The notes: generated by a model from the sequence alone, not told the origin. Counted from the stretch's first letter, positions 8,254 through 17,412 are shown. The stretch is 64,000 nucleotides of DNA from Saprospiraceae bacterium (GCA_025055285.1 JANWXM010000012.1:43871-107870), one strand, 5' to 3'. Translations and numbers: made by a program.

Positions 8254-9351
8254 GTGGCAGGCAATACCTTTGGTGTTTTATTTCGGGTAACAACTTTTGG
8301 CGAATCGCACGGCCCGAGCATAGGCTGTATCATAGACGGGTGTCCTGCGGGTTTAGTGATAGATGAAGATTTCATTCAGCGAGAAATGATACGCCGCCGG
8401 CCGGGCCAAAGCGCTATAGTAACGCAGCGCCGTGAAGCGGATATAGTGCGCATATACAGCGGAGTTTTTGAAGGCCGCACGACAGGAGCACCCATTACCC
8501 TGCTTATCGCCAACGAAGACCAACGCCCTCGCGATTACGAACACCTTAGCGATGCCTTCCGACCCAGTCACGCGGATTATACCTATTGGGCTAAATATGG
8601 TCATCGCGATCCGCGCGGCGGTGGGCGAAGTAGTGCTCGCGAAACTGCGGCCCGGGTTGCTGCAGGCGCTGTTGCCAAACTTTTGCTGCGTCAGTACGGT
8701 ATTGAAATACAAGCCTATGTTAGTCAAGTAGGGCCATGGATTTTGGAAAAGCCATACACTGAGCTAAATTTAAGCCTCGCGGAAACGAACGAAGTGCGTT
8801 GCCCTGACCCTGCTATAGCCGAGCAGATGATTCATTTCATTCATCAAGTGCGCGAACGCGGCGATACTGTAGGAGGTGTTATCACGGGCATCATACGAGG
8901 CTGTCCTCCGGGCCTAGGCGAGCCTGTATTCGACAAACTTCACGCTGATTTAGGAAAAGCTATGCTCAGCATTAATGCCGTAAAGGGCTTTGAGTACGGT
9001 TCGGGCTTTGCTAGCGCTGCGATGTTGGGCAGCCAGCACAACGATGCTTTCATCGCTGAAGGTGACCAGATTCGCACCCAGACGAACTACTCAGGAGGAA
9101 TCCAAGGTGGCATTTCTAACGGGATGGATATTTACTTCCGAGTTGCTTTCAAGCCCGTAGCTACGCTTTTGCGCGACCAACCCACAATCAACACGGCCAA
9201 AGCGCCCACGATTATTCAGGGAAGAGGCCGCCACGATCCTTGCGTCGTGCCACGTGCCGTACCCATCGTAGAAGCTATGGCCGCCCTCGTTGTAGCTGAC
9301 CATCTCTTACGCGCAAAAGCTCTTCAGAGTGCTAACTCCTTGCATCGGTAG
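8254..9351 (+). CDS. aroC: Chorismate synthase
   Basis: A 365-residue enzyme of the last shikimate-pathway step, converting 5-enolpyruvylshikimate-3-phosphate to chorismate with reduced FMN. All family signatures are visible: [18 protein letters not shown] at the N-terminus, [17 protein letters not shown], the [21 protein letters not shown] block (about 122-142), and the C-terminal [18 protein letters not shown]. The start is GTG at 8254, placed exactly where the conserved N-terminus begins and 3 nt after the previous stop. Length is normal for the family. A strong hairpin lies 280 nt downstream, but it probably belongs to a separate unit. Confidence 0.96.
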   Translation: MAGNTFGVLFRVTTFGESHGPSIGCIIDGCPAGLVIDEDFIQREMIRRRPGQSAIVTQRREADIVRIYSGVFEGRTTGAPITLLIANEDQRPRDYEHLSDAFRPSHADYTYWAKYGHRDPRGGGRSSARETAARVAAGAVAKLLLRQYGIEIQAYVSQVGPWILEKPYTELNLSLAETNEVRCPDPAIAEQMIHFIHQVRERGDTVGGVITGIIRGCPPGLGEPVFDKLHADLGKAMLSINAVKGFEYGSGFASAAMLGSQHNDAFIAEGDQIRTQTNYSGGIQGGISNGMDIYFRVAFKPVATLLRDQPTINTAKAPTIIQGRGRHDPCVVPRAVPIVEAMAALVVADHLLRAKALQSANSLHR

Positions 9352-9599
9352 GTAACAATTTCCAATTATCCTTATGTGAATAAAAAGTGGTTTGTCTCAG
9401 TTATGTTTAAATCGCTCAACAACTGCAAAAAGAAGGGCTTTTCAGCATATCGGCCCATATATATGTCGAACAAAGTAATTTCGTTTGCTGAGCGTCCGTT
9501 GCGCTGTCGATAATTTCGGATTCTCGCTTGACCTATCGAGCAAGAAGAGAGATTATCTTTTCTTCCTCTTGAGTAGACTTAAAATTTCCTCAGACACTT

Positions 9600-9607
9600 T
9601 AATTTTG
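9600..9607 (+). promoter_or_regulatory. -7 promoter element upstream of an immediate terminator
   Basis: TAATTTTG matches TAnnTTTG. Predicted transcription would start near 9612-9616, only about 15 nt before the terminator hairpin at 9629-9653 and about 70 nt before the LOG gene ATG at 9684. Confidence 0.45.
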
Positions 9608-9628
9608 CCGCTATATGTCTCGGTAACA

Positions 9629-9660
9629 AGCCTGTCGCAAAGAGCGACAGGCTTTTTTTT
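9629..9660 (+). terminator. Strong intrinsic terminator / possible attenuator
   Basis: AGCCTGTCGC (9629-9638) pairs perfectly with GCGACAGGCT (9644-9653) across a 5-nt loop and runs into eight T residues (9653-9660). It is a textbook intrinsic terminator. It lies 278 nt after aroC but only 24 nt before the next gene and just after a -7 element. It may therefore end a short RNA or attenuate the LOG gene rather than terminate aroC. Confidence 0.8.
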
Positions 9661-9683
9661 CCACAAAATTTGTTGTGTGTTTC

Positions 9684-10442
9684 ATGGAAAAAAATGCAAA
9701 GGAGCACCTGGTAGAGGCGACTAATCAGGAAAATTACCGCAGTGAAAAGACAAAGACCAAACAGTGGAAAATTCTTCGAGGAGAGAATGCATGGACGATG
9801 TTCAAAGTTATGTCTGAGTTCGTTCAGGGTTTTGAAGTGCTCAATCAAGTAGGGCCATGCATCTCCATTTTTGGGTCGGCGCGCACGAAGCCAGGGACGT
9901 ACTACTATGAATTGGCCACAAAAATCGCCATGCGTTTAGTGGAGGAAGGCTATGGCATTATCACTGGGGGCGGCCCGGGCATTATGGAAGCAGGCAACAA
10001 AGGCGCCTGGATGAAAGGCGGCGTTTCCGTGGGGCTAAATATCAATTTGCCTTTCGAGCAAAGTCACAATCCATTTATCGCGCCAGCCCTCAACCTGAAA
10101 CACCGATATTTTTTTGTTCGAAAGGTAATGTTTGTCAAATATGCGCAGGGCTTCGTAGTCATGCCCGGCGGTTTTGGCACGCTCGATGAGTTATTCGAGG
10201 TGCTTACCTTAGTACAGACAAAAACCATTACACCGGTGCCTATCGTATTAGTAGGTACAGAGTTTTGGACAGGATTGAAAGATTGGATGATGGAAGTTAT
10301 GCTCAATCGCCACTATAACATAAATCCCGAAGACCTTGACCTCTTTCATATAACTGACGAGGTAGAAGAGGTCGTTCGCATCATTAATGAATTTTACCAA
10401 CGCGACGTAGAGCAGCTGTCGCCGAACTACACGTTAGAGTAA
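9684..10442 (+). CDS. LOG family protein (TIGR00730-like nucleotide phosphoribohydrolase)
   Basis: A 252-residue Rossmann-like protein of the LOG/lysine-decarboxylase-like family. Members cleave nucleoside 5'-monophosphates, as in cytokinin riboside monophosphate phosphoribohydrolases. The diagnostic motifs are GGGPGIMEAGNKGA and PGGFGTLDELFEVLT (PGGxGTxxE), with ISIFGSARTKPGTYYYE ahead of them. A basic N-terminal segment of about 40 residues precedes the fold, as in many bacterial LOG proteins. The ATG at 9684 is preferred over the upstream alternative at 9675 because it gives the usual MEKxxKE-type start. An intrinsic terminator lies just upstream. The natural substrate in bacteria is usually unknown. 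Confidence 0.87.
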   Translation: MEKNAKEHLVEATNQENYRSEKTKTKQWKILRGENAWTMFKVMSEFVQGFEVLNQVGPCISIFGSARTKPGTYYYELATKIAMRLVEEGYGIITGGGPGIMEAGNKGAWMKGGVSVGLNINLPFEQSHNPFIAPALNLKHRYFFVRKVMFVKYAQGFVVMPGGFGTLDELFEVLTLVQTKTITPVPIVLVGTEFWTGLKDWMMEVMLNRHYNINPEDLDLFHITDEVEEVVRIINEFYQRDVEQLSPNYTLE

Positions 10443-10471
10443 AATTCTAGGTATTTGGCGCTAACATCCTG

Positions 10472-11644
10472 ATGAAGCTGTATTTAAAACCTGGAAAAGA
10501 GGCATCTGTACGCCGCTTTCATCCTTGGATCTTCTCTGGGGCGCTTCAAGAAGTACCTACCTCTGCCACCGACGGCGATATCGTAGAGGTGTATGATGCC
10601 CGAGGAAAGCTGCTTGGCACAGGGCACTTTCATCGCGGGAATATCGCCGTGCGCCTGCTCGCTTTTGGCGCTGCAGATTTAAACAGCCCAGTCTTTTGGG
10701 AACACAAACTACGCGATGCTCTCTGCCTACGCCGACAGCTGGGGCTAGCTCATTGTGATGCATATCGCCTTGTTCATGGTGAAGGAGATGGACTGCCTGG
10801 TCTCATCATAGATATATATGGGCGCGTGGCCGTCATTCAATGCCATAGCATTGGCATGCATCGCCAGCGCGCACTCATCGCTCAGGCTCTTACGCAAGTA
10901 GTAGAGCCGCCTCTAGAGGCTGTCTTTGACAAAAGTCGCGATACACTTCCCGAACACTATGCTCAAAACGTTCAAAACGCCTACCTTATGGGCAGTGCAC
11001 CTAGCAGCGCTATCCTTTGCGAAAATGGCGTTCGTTTTCGCATAGACTGGGAGAGCGGCCAAAAGACGGGTTTCTTCCTGGATCAACGCGACAATCGCCA
11101 GCTTTTAGGGCGCTTGTGCGCTCGAAAGCGCGTACTCAATGCTTTTGCCTACACAGGAGGCTTCTCCTGTTACGCGCTTCGAGGCGGTGCAGCATTGGTT
11201 CACTCCGTAGATATCTCTTCTCGAGCCATTGCTCTACTCGAGGAAAATGTTACGCTCAATCAGCCCTACAACGGCCAACATCAGGCTTTCGTGGAAGACG
11301 TGCTCGTTTTTCTAAAGAACACGGACTACGAATACGACATTGTTGTAATTGACCCGCCGGCCTTTGCAAAGACTCTAGCCAAACGCCATCAAGCTGTGCA
11401 AGGCTATAAGCGGCTAAACGCTGCAGCGCTTCGGCGTCTAGCAGGTGGTGGATTGCTTTTTACCTTCTCTTGCTCGCAAGTAGTCAGCAGGGAGCTCTTT
11501 GAGCACACAGTGGCTGCTGCTGCTATCGAGGTAGGCCGTCCAACGCGCATAATATATCGCCTTTCACAAGGCGCCGACCACCCAACCAGCATTTACCACC
11601 CTGAAGGAACTTACTTGAAAGGATTGGTGCTAGAGGTGCAATAG
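10472..11644 (+). CDS. Class I SAM-dependent rRNA methyltransferase, RlmI-like
   Basis: A 390-residue protein with an N-terminal PUA domain (about 1-80; KPGKEASVRRFHPWIFSGAL is typical) and a C-terminal Rossmann methyltransferase. The methyltransferase carries SGQKTGFFLDQRDNR, VLNAFAYTGGFSCYA (SAM motif I), VHSVDIS and the catalytic IDPPAFAK. This architecture matches RlmI/YccW, the 23S rRNA C1962 m5C methyltransferase, and its close relatives. The DPPAF motif and the SCSQVV segment carrying a cysteine support m5C chemistry. It lies 29 nt downstream of the LOG gene and probably shares its transcript. The exact target nucleotide cannot be determined from the sequence. Confidence 0.88.
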   Translation: MKLYLKPGKEASVRRFHPWIFSGALQEVPTSATDGDIVEVYDARGKLLGTGHFHRGNIAVRLLAFGAADLNSPVFWEHKLRDALCLRRQLGLAHCDAYRLVHGEGDGLPGLIIDIYGRVAVIQCHSIGMHRQRALIAQALTQVVEPPLEAVFDKSRDTLPEHYAQNVQNAYLMGSAPSSAILCENGVRFRIDWESGQKTGFFLDQRDNRQLLGRLCARKRVLNAFAYTGGFSCYALRGGAALVHSVDISSRAIALLEENVTLNQPYNGQHQAFVEDVLVFLKNTDYEYDIVVIDPPAFAKTLAKRHQAVQGYKRLNAAALRRLAGGGLLFTFSCSQVVSRELFEHTVAAAAIEVGRPTRIIYRLSQGADHPTSIYHPEGTYLKGLVLEVQ

Positions 11645-11656
11645 TACAGGTTGAAT

Positions 11657-13567
11657 CTACGGCTTCAACTCAAGTACGAGAGGCGTATACGGGCCAATAG
11701 TCAGACTCTTTCCCAACGCGATGGTTTGGCCGGAGACCACATCTATCCCAAATCGAAAGCTGTTGAGGCGCTCAGCAAAGCGCTCTAACTCAAGAAGGCG
11801 TTCTTCTTTTGAGGTGTTGAGGATGATCATAATCGTTTGGGCGTCGTCGTAACGGAAATAAACGTACACGCCGCGTTCAGGTATGAAGTGCATGAGTCGG
11901 CCAGCGTACAAGGCGGGTGTGCGGTAGCGGTAATGCAATAGTGTGCGCAAGAAAAGAAACGCCTCCTGTTCTTGCGGCGTGCGACCTTCAGGTGTGAATT
12001 TGTTAACCGGGTCGTTAGGCCATCCGCCGGGAAAGTCCTTTCGGATATTTCCATGTGAAGGAGCCTCGAAGCCTGTGCTTAAAATTTCTGTGCCATAATA
12101 AATTTGTGGTATGCCGCGGGTGGTAATGAGCCAAGCGATGCCGCATTTCCAACGATTGAGGTCTTCATCAACAACGGAGAAGAATCGCGTTAGGTCGTGA
12201 TTGTCTATGAAGACGACATTGCGCATAGGGGCTTCGTAGAAATAATCTTCGATAAGCGTGTAGTAGAGTTTGGCTACGCCTTCTGTCCAGCCTTGTTCGC
12301 GAGTGAGGGCCTCGCGGATGGCGAAACACAATTGGAAGTCCAATACACTCGGCAGATCAGAGTCGAAATTAGCGCGGCGCATAGGTTGATTGTCGGCGAA
12401 AAAGCCTTGGGCGATGACTCCATGCTCCCAGATTTCGCCAAACAGAAAGAGGTTTGGGTACTCGTTGCGCAGAGTGCGGCAGAATTGGCTCATGAACGCT
12501 TGGTCGGAATAAGTATAAGTATCAATGCGTAGGGCATCAATGCCGGCGTATTCGATCCACCATATGGCCTGTTGGATAAGATAAGTGGCTAGATGAGGGT
12601 TTCGTTGATTAAGGTCAGGCATAGAAGGTACAAACCAACCATCGCTGAAGCGCTTGCGGTCGTGTTCAGAGGCGTAAGGGTCTAAGAGTGTTGTAGCGCG
12701 ATAGTTGGTTTGCGTCATTACCGGCCAGGTATTCACCCAGTCGCGCATGGGCAGGTCCCGCATCCAATGGTGATGGTGCCCTATATGGTTAGTTACTACA
12801 TCGCGAATAACCTTAAGGCCGCGCTGATGGCAGGCGCGAACTAGTCGGCGATAAAGCTCATTCGTGCCCAGACGTCGATCAATGCGATAAAAATCTGTAA
12901 TGGCGTAGCCGTGATAGGAGGCTTCGGGTTGGTCGTTTTCTAGTTCGGGGTTGAGCCATAGGGCAGTGATGCCTAAGTCCTTCAAGTAGTCCAGGTGCTC
13001 GAGGATGCCTTTGAGGTCGCCGCCATGTCGGCCTAAGAGCGAATCTCGGGCTGGAGCCTCGAGCATGCCAGGGACGTAGTCGTTCGAGGGGTCGCCATTA
13101 GCGAAGCGGTCGGGCATAAGGAGGTAGATCACGTCGCGCGAGGAAAGACCTTGGGCCTTTGGTTCGCTGTTGCGAGCTAAAATGGGAAATTCAGCGGTAA
13201 AGCTGAGTTCGGCGCTGTCGCGATGAGTTAAAATAATAGGCACAACTTGCGGCGGTGCCTTGGGCGAGATGTTGAGCGTAAGAAATAGATAATTAGGACT
13301 ATCGCCGCGAACTACGCGTTGTAGGGCTACGCCGCGCGTGCGACCCAACCGTACATTAAAAGCTTGCAAGTTTGGGCGATAAAGCAAAATTTCAACCTGG
13401 TGATGCCGCATGCCCGCCCACCAATTAGGAGGGTCTAGGCGATATGCCGCTGGGGTAGCGTGTGTTTTTTTCTGCGCCGCTATTAAGTTGACGGGTTGTT
13501 GAGAAAAGCTAGAGCTCAGCCCAACAGACCAAAAGAGCAATAACCACAGGGCAATGTTCCTTCTCAT
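11657..13567 (-). CDS. Secreted GH13 alpha-amylase / cyclomaltodextrinase-like glycoside hydrolase
   Basis: A 636-residue protein with a signal peptide (about 1-22), an N-terminal beta-sandwich resembling cyclomaltodextrinase N domains (about 40-135), a GH13 TIM barrel and a C-terminal beta domain. The conserved GH13 regions are DVVTNH (256-261), nucleophile D349 in DALRIDT, acid/base E378 in LFGEIWEHG, and NHD (456-458). It should hydrolyse alpha-1,4-glucans or maltodextrins, probably at the cell surface or in the periplasm, like SusA/neopullulanase-type enzymes. No SusC/D genes are in the window. It ends 12 nt from the convergent methyltransferase gene. Confidence 0.93.
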   Translation of the reverse strand: MRRNIALWLLLFWSVGLSSSFSQQPVNLIAAQKKTHATPAAYRLDPPNWWAGMRHHQVEILLYRPNLQAFNVRLGRTRGVALQRVVRGDSPNYLFLTLNISPKAPPQVVPIILTHRDSAELSFTAEFPILARNSEPKAQGLSSRDVIYLLMPDRFANGDPSNDYVPGMLEAPARDSLLGRHGGDLKGILEHLDYLKDLGITALWLNPELENDQPEASYHGYAITDFYRIDRRLGTNELYRRLVRACHQRGLKVIRDVVTNHIGHHHHWMRDLPMRDWVNTWPVMTQTNYRATTLLDPYASEHDRKRFSDGWFVPSMPDLNQRNPHLATYLIQQAIWWIEYAGIDALRIDTYTYSDQAFMSQFCRTLRNEYPNLFLFGEIWEHGVIAQGFFADNQPMRRANFDSDLPSVLDFQLCFAIREALTREQGWTEGVAKLYYTLIEDYFYEAPMRNVVFIDNHDLTRFFSVVDEDLNRWKCGIAWLITTRGIPQIYYGTEILSTGFEAPSHGNIRKDFPGGWPNDPVNKFTPEGRTPQEQEAFLFLRTLLHYRYRTPALYAGRLMHFIPERGVYVYFRYDDAQTIMIILNTSKEERLLELERFAERLNSFRFGIDVVSGQTIALGKSLTIGPYTPLVLELKP

Positions 13568-13680
13568 TCTAAAGTGCCGTTGTTTCTACAAAACCAGCTA
13601 TAAACCTCCAGTTTTGTCGTAGGCGGTAAGAAGCGTCTCTTCTTTGCCCGCAAGAGAATGTTTTTACCTTCTCCAAACGT

Positions 13681-14166
13681 CTAAACAATGCGTCCTTCAG
13701 AGGTTAACTCCAGTTCACGCATGCGCGAGGTCGTCGGGTCGAAGGAATCGTCATCACTAGAGGCTTCGCCTTCAGCAATAAAGATATTCCAATCTTCATC
13801 AATGGTGGACACTGCTCGCCGTACCTTGTCGCCCTCTACGCGCGTATATGCGATTGTACGACGGTCAATAAGTTCTCCCTTTGGTGTATACGTGGCCAAC
13901 ACGTATTCATAACTCAATAGAGCGGCTTTCCACCATACTAATGCGACAAAACGTTCAGTATTTGCGATGGCAAAACAAGGGACATACTCTACTAAATCCT
14001 TTCCCTCAGGAGGAGTCTCTTCATAAGGCAAGATAAACCGCGCCGTTAGCATCTCAGGCAGCGGTTTGTTTTCCTGAGAGAAGACGTGATGCGTGTCCTC
14101 CCCTAAGACTACTGGCATGGGTACAGAAGGGAAACGCTCGACGAACTCGGAAAAAGCACTGGACAT
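13681..14166 (-). CDS. Conserved-looking hypothetical protein, 161 residues
   Basis: I do not recognise this protein. It has no signal peptide or membrane segment. It is acidic, with a serine/aspartate-rich stretch near the C-terminus (about 137-146). Reading from MSSAFSEF at 14166 is preferred because a perfect TACCTTTG -7 element lies at 14178-14171. A longer reading to 14253 would start upstream of that promoter. The predicted mRNA is leaderless. The central part (FVALVWWKAALLSYEYVLA) could form a buried beta-sheet core. Codon usage looks like that of neighbouring genes. It is transcribed away from the ExbB operon. Confidence 0.7.
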   Translation of the reverse strand: MSSAFSEFVERFPSVPMPVVLGEDTHHVFSQENKPLPEMLTARFILPYEETPPEGKDLVEYVPCFAIANTERFVALVWWKAALLSYEYVLATYTPKGELIDRRTIAYTRVEGDKVRRAVSTIDEDWNIFIAEGEASSDDDSFDPTTSRMRELELTSEGRIV

Positions 14167-14170
14167 AGGG

Positions 14171-14178
14171 CAAAGGTA
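14171..14178 (-). promoter_or_regulatory. -7 promoter element of a leaderless gene
   Basis: TACCTTTG on the minus strand, a perfect TAnnTTTG. Only 4 nt lie between its last G and the ATG at 14166, so the transcript should begin at or next to the start codon. Confidence 0.6.
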
Positions 14179-14312
14179 GGGTGGCAAAAGCACTTTGGAC
14201 CACCCTAATTGCCTTTTGCCGCAAGGGATGCTTTCTCTTGTGAAAAAGCCCAATGAAAAAAATTACCTTCCTAGCTGATTGAGGCCGTCGCTCTACTCTT
14301 TTTCGGCGCAGC

Positions 14313-14320
14313 TAACTTTG
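14313..14320 (+). promoter_or_regulatory. -7 promoter element for the ExbB-ExbD-TonB operon
   Basis: TAACTTTG matches TAnnTTTG and lies 32 nt before the GTG start of exbB. No clear TTTG -33 box was found at the expected spacing. Confidence 0.5.
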
Positions 14321-14352
14321 TGAATAGGAATCATTAACCAACCTCTGGTGTC

Positions 14353-15138
14353 GTGAAAACCATCAACACAAAGCTTGCTTACATTGTCCTACCTCTTTCG
14401 ATTGTGGTAGGCTATTTGGTGTACACTTATGTAGCAGGAAATCCAGCTAATTTCGTAGAGGGCAATACGAAGGGTCGGGCGCTTAACATGTTGGGCACCA
14501 TCTATCAGGGAGGAATACTCGTTATTCCGCTGCTGAGTTTTCAGTTTATTGCCTTAGTGTACATCATTGAGCGTTATTTTTCGTTGCGCTTGTCGCGCGG
14601 TCGCGGCGATTTGCGCGAGTTCATCTTTAAAGTGAAGGATGCCTTAGCCGCTGGCGACTATTCGAAACTCGTCGAAATCAGCGATCAACAGCAGGGAGCT
14701 GTAGGCAACGTTGTCAAAACCGGCACAGAAGTGTTCCTTGCTCGGAAAGCTACAGGAGAGATAGACCAAAAGGATATCTATCTTATCCAGAAGGAATTGG
14801 AGGAGACTACACAGTTAGAAGTATCGGAGTTGACCAATAACATGTTTATTCTAGGCACAGTGGCGCAGATTTCGACATTGGTAGGCCTTTTGGGTACCGT
14901 CACGGGAATGATCCAAGCGTTTGCGGCATTAGCGAGGGTGGGCGAACCTGACCCTGTAGGATTGGCCAGTGGTATTTCACAGGCGCTCGTAACCACAGCC
15001 GTAGGCATCACAACAGCAGCAGTTACCATCGTATTTTACAACTCGTTCAATAATCAAATCGAACGCATTACGTACACTATTGACGAGGTATGTTTTAGTA
15101 TCATTCACAGTCTGAAGCTCAAATTTTTTGTAGATTAG
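14353..15138 (+). CDS. exbB: MotA/TolQ/ExbB proton channel family protein
   Basis: A 261-residue inner-membrane protein with an N-terminal helix (about 7-27), a second at about 50-72, and two C-terminal helices (about 160-190 and 200-225). The C-terminal pair contains the family signature LGTVAQISTLVGLLGTVTGMIQAFAAL. ExbB pentamers with ExbD form the proton channel that energises TonB. The start is GTG at 14353. Two exbD genes and tonB follow in the same direction with tight spacing, the standard Bacteroidota layout. The complex should power outer-membrane TonB-dependent receptors. Confidence 0.92.
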   Translation: MKTINTKLAYIVLPLSIVVGYLVYTYVAGNPANFVEGNTKGRALNMLGTIYQGGILVIPLLSFQFIALVYIIERYFSLRLSRGRGDLREFIFKVKDALAAGDYSKLVEISDQQQGAVGNVVKTGTEVFLARKATGEIDQKDIYLIQKELEETTQLEVSELTNNMFILGTVAQISTLVGLLGTVTGMIQAFAALARVGEPDPVGLASGISQALVTTAVGITTAAVTIVFYNSFNNQIERITYTIDEVCFSIIHSLKLKFFVD

Positions 15139-15154
15139 TCAAGTGCTGCAGACT

Positions 15155-15772
15155 ATGCGCTCAGATACTTTGTCCAGACCTAAAACGCCACAGATAGACA
15201 TGACACCGATGGTGGACATGGCTTTCTTGCTGGTAACTTTTTTCCTATTGGCCACTACTTTTAAAACGGGTGAAGTAGTATGGGTACAAATCCCGCGTTC
15301 GGTAGCGGGACTAAACTTGCCAATGACTGATCTTTTGACTATATCAGTGAACAAAGACGGTCAGGCGTATTTGAGCCTGACCTCGCCTGCAACTCGGAGA
15401 GCTTGGTTGCAAAAACATGCACAGGTTAATCAAATCCAGTATACCGAGGAAGAATATCGCGCCTTTGAGGCGATGTCGGGTTTTGGAGTGCCCACCGCTC
15501 AACTGCGCCAGTTGCTGCAGATGCCTTCTGAGGAGCGCAAGCGATTCAAGCAGGCGGGTATCCCGATGAAGGCGGGCAACAAAAACGAATTGGCCGATTG
15601 GATCATTCTCGCCCGGGTAGTTATCCCGCGCTTGCGTATCGCCATAAAAGCTGATGCGACTACGCCCTACAAGAAGGTCGAGGATGTCATCAAGACGTTG
15701 ACCGACATTAATGTCTTGCGATTTACCCTCATTACCCAACCTAAAGGATTAGACGATGATGCTAGATATTGA
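15155..15772 (+). CDS. exbD: ExbD/TolR family biopolymer transporter, first copy
   Basis: About 205 residues: a short cytoplasmic N-terminus with IDMTPMVDMAFLLVTFFLLATTF, where the membrane aspartate is the proton-carrying residue of ExbD. A periplasmic domain ends in ELADWIILARVVIPRLRIAIKADATTPYKKVEDVI, which matches the ExbD/TolR fold. An insertion of some 60 residues in the periplasmic part (around 80-140) makes it longer than E. coli ExbD, as is common in Bacteroidota. A GTG at 15143 in the same frame is an alternative start. Its last 17 nt overlap the next exbD gene. Confidence 0.9.
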   Translation: MRSDTLSRPKTPQIDMTPMVDMAFLLVTFFLLATTFKTGEVVWVQIPRSVAGLNLPMTDLLTISVNKDGQAYLSLTSPATRRAWLQKHAQVNQIQYTEEEYRAFEAMSGFGVPTAQLRQLLQMPSEERKRFKQAGIPMKAGNKNELADWIILARVVIPRLRIAIKADATTPYKKVEDVIKTLTDINVLRFTLITQPKGLDDDARY

Positions 15773-16301
15773 CGATCTTCCTAATCCTAACCGCCTACGT
15801 CGACTAGGGCGAGCTAAGGAAAAGCCAGGTGTTGTAACTGATATGAATTCGATGGTAGACATGGCCTTTCTGCTGCTCACTTTCTTTATGCTCTCTACCA
15901 CGATGTACCGCCCGCGAGGGCTAGAGATAGCTTTTCCCGTTCCCGACGACACCGAAACACGTGTCAAAGAAGTGCAGGCCGTTAAAGCCTCGCAAGCGCT
16001 TACATTAATAGCCATGCCGGAAAGCAAGCTCTACTACTATCGAGGCTTACCTGAGGCGTCGAGCATTAAGTCATTGAGCTACGGTAAGGCAGGGTTGCGA
16101 ACTCTTCTGCAAAAATTTATTCAAGAAACGCCTAAAGCGGTTGTTCTCCTAAAACCGCATCCAGACTGTGTGTTTGAGGACCTTGTGACTCTATTAGATG
16201 AGATGAACATAAGTCGAGTTCCTCGGTATGCCATTGATAAGGCAAGCGAAGAAGAACTTCAAATTATGCGCAGTGCAGGTATTCCCGTACCTAATCCTTA
16301 G
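15756..16301 (+). CDS. exbD: ExbD/TolR family biopolymer transporter, second copy
   Basis: A 181-residue second ExbD, starting inside the end of the first (17-nt overlap), so translation is probably coupled. The N-terminus carries VVTDMNSMVDMAFLLLTFFMLSTTMY with the conserved membrane aspartate. The periplasmic part includes VVLLKPHPDCVFEDLVTLLDEMNISRVPRYAI. Two non-identical ExbD subunits in tandem may form a heterodimer in the ExbB pore; that is an inference. TonB follows after 23 nt. Confidence 0.9.
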   Translation: MMLDIDDLPNPNRLRRLGRAKEKPGVVTDMNSMVDMAFLLLTFFMLSTTMYRPRGLEIAFPVPDDTETRVKEVQAVKASQALTLIAMPESKLYYYRGLPEASSIKSLSYGKAGLRTLLQKFIQETPKAVVLLKPHPDCVFEDLVTLLDEMNISRVPRYAIDKASEEELQIMRSAGIPVPNP

Positions 16302-16324
16302 GCCTACTTAATTGTCGAGCCATC

Positions 16325-17176
16325 ATGAGAGAACCAGATACTCATTATACGATAGAAGAATTTCTTTTTGCCTTTAAAAATAAAGCCTATGGTGCATACT
16401 GTCTGCGTCAGCGGCGGCTGGCTCACTTGATATACGGTATCGCAGGCAGTCTATTGCTCTTGGGTTTGCTTTATGCCTTACCATTAGTTTGGTTGCTGCT
16501 TCAACAGCAGCGAGACGCTACTCAGCAGGTAGAGGTAGAAGTTCATGTTACTCCTTACGCAGAGTTATCTGCTCCTCCTCCCGTAAATGAGCCAGAAAAA
16601 CCTAAAAAGGCACAACTGGCCCCTCCACAGGTACGAACAGTAAAGTTCATGAAACCCGTTGTTAAGGCTGACGAAGAGGTACGCGATGAGGAAGAAATTC
16701 CGACGGTGGAGGATCTGAGCAAGGCTAACCCAAGTCGAGTCACTCAGGAGGGTCCTATCGACTTGTATAGCGACTACACGCCTAAAGTAGCCCTCCCTGA
16801 ACCACCGCCACCTCCCGAGCCACCTAAGCCAAAGGAGATACCTAAGCCGCATGAAGAACCTGTGTTCGATTTTGTCTCCCAAAAACCTGAGTTTCCAGGT
16901 GGCGAAGCAGCACTCACGGCATATTTGCAGGAAAACCTTCGATATCCGCGAATAGCTGTAGAAAACAACATTCAGGGGATTGTAGTCGTGCGCTTTGTAG
17001 TGGATACCGAAGGGCGCATCTCCAACGTAGAAGTGCTCAAAGACATAGGAGGTGGATGTGGTGCTGAGGCCGTGCGCGTTATCAAATCTATGCCTCTGTG
17101 GAAACCCGGAGAACACAACGGCGTAAGAGTAAACGTGCGCTTTGTGTTACCCATTCGTTTCCAGTTGATAAAATAA
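16325..17176 (+). CDS. tonB: Energy transducer TonB
   Basis: A 283-residue TonB. After about 30 cytoplasmic residues there is one membrane helix (about 37-60). A periplasmic linker rich in proline, lysine and glutamate (about 75-180, with LPEPPPPPEPPKPKEIPKPHEE) follows, then a C-terminal TonB domain (about 190-283). The C-terminal domain has FPGGEAALTAYLQENLRYP and VEVLKDIGGGCGAEAVRVIKSMPLWKPG, the typical Bacteroidota form. The cytoplasmic segment with FLFAFKNKAYGAYCLR is also typical of Bacteroidota TonB. It is the last gene of the exbB operon and is followed by a probable terminator at 17203-17246. Confidence 0.93.
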   Translation: MREPDTHYTIEEFLFAFKNKAYGAYCLRQRRLAHLIYGIAGSLLLLGLLYALPLVWLLLQQQRDATQQVEVEVHVTPYAELSAPPPVNEPEKPKKAQLAPPQVRTVKFMKPVVKADEEVRDEEEIPTVEDLSKANPSRVTQEGPIDLYSDYTPKVALPEPPPPPEPPKPKEIPKPHEEPVFDFVSQKPEFPGGEAALTAYLQENLRYPRIAVENNIQGIVVVRFVVDTEGRISNVEVLKDIGGGCGAEAVRVIKSMPLWKPGEHNGVRVNVRFVLPIRFQLIK

Positions 17177-17202
17177 TAACTGACCTCTGAAGACCCAGTC
17201 CT

Positions 17203-17246
17203 ATGGAGAAAAGGGATAGGCCTATCTTCCCTCCTTTCCCATTTTT
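17203..17246 (+). terminator. Probable intrinsic terminator of the exbB-tonB operon
   Basis: An imperfect inverted repeat centred on ATAGG/CCTAT (17216-17225) extends outward through AGGGA/TCCCT and ATGG/CCAT with small bulges. It is followed by TTTTT at 17242-17246. Confidence 0.55.
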
Positions 17247-17412
17247 CTAGTATTCAAACCGGCTTGTGTGGCCGCTTTATTTATAGTGTAAGGAAGGTTT
17301 TCCGTTTCTGCCGGCCACGTCTAAAGTTCTTAGAACATATCCGCTGCTTTTTCTTCAAATTTGTAGGAGTAAGGATGTGCTATTCCGTTACTGTTTTATT
17401 AAATTTGGGGCC

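Noticed and set aside
8353..8727. 124-codon minus-strand ORF inside aroC
   Set aside because: Antisense to the highly conserved chorismate synthase core; a shadow frame.
16565..17116. 183-codon minus-strand ORF inside tonB
   Set aside because: It is the complement of the proline-rich and TonB-domain coding sequence; a shadow frame.
17268..17318. GTGGCCG/CGGCCAC inverted repeat upstream of the LVIVD-repeat gene
   Set aside because: The arms are 7 bp and 37 nt apart with little inner pairing, so a functional element is not well supported.
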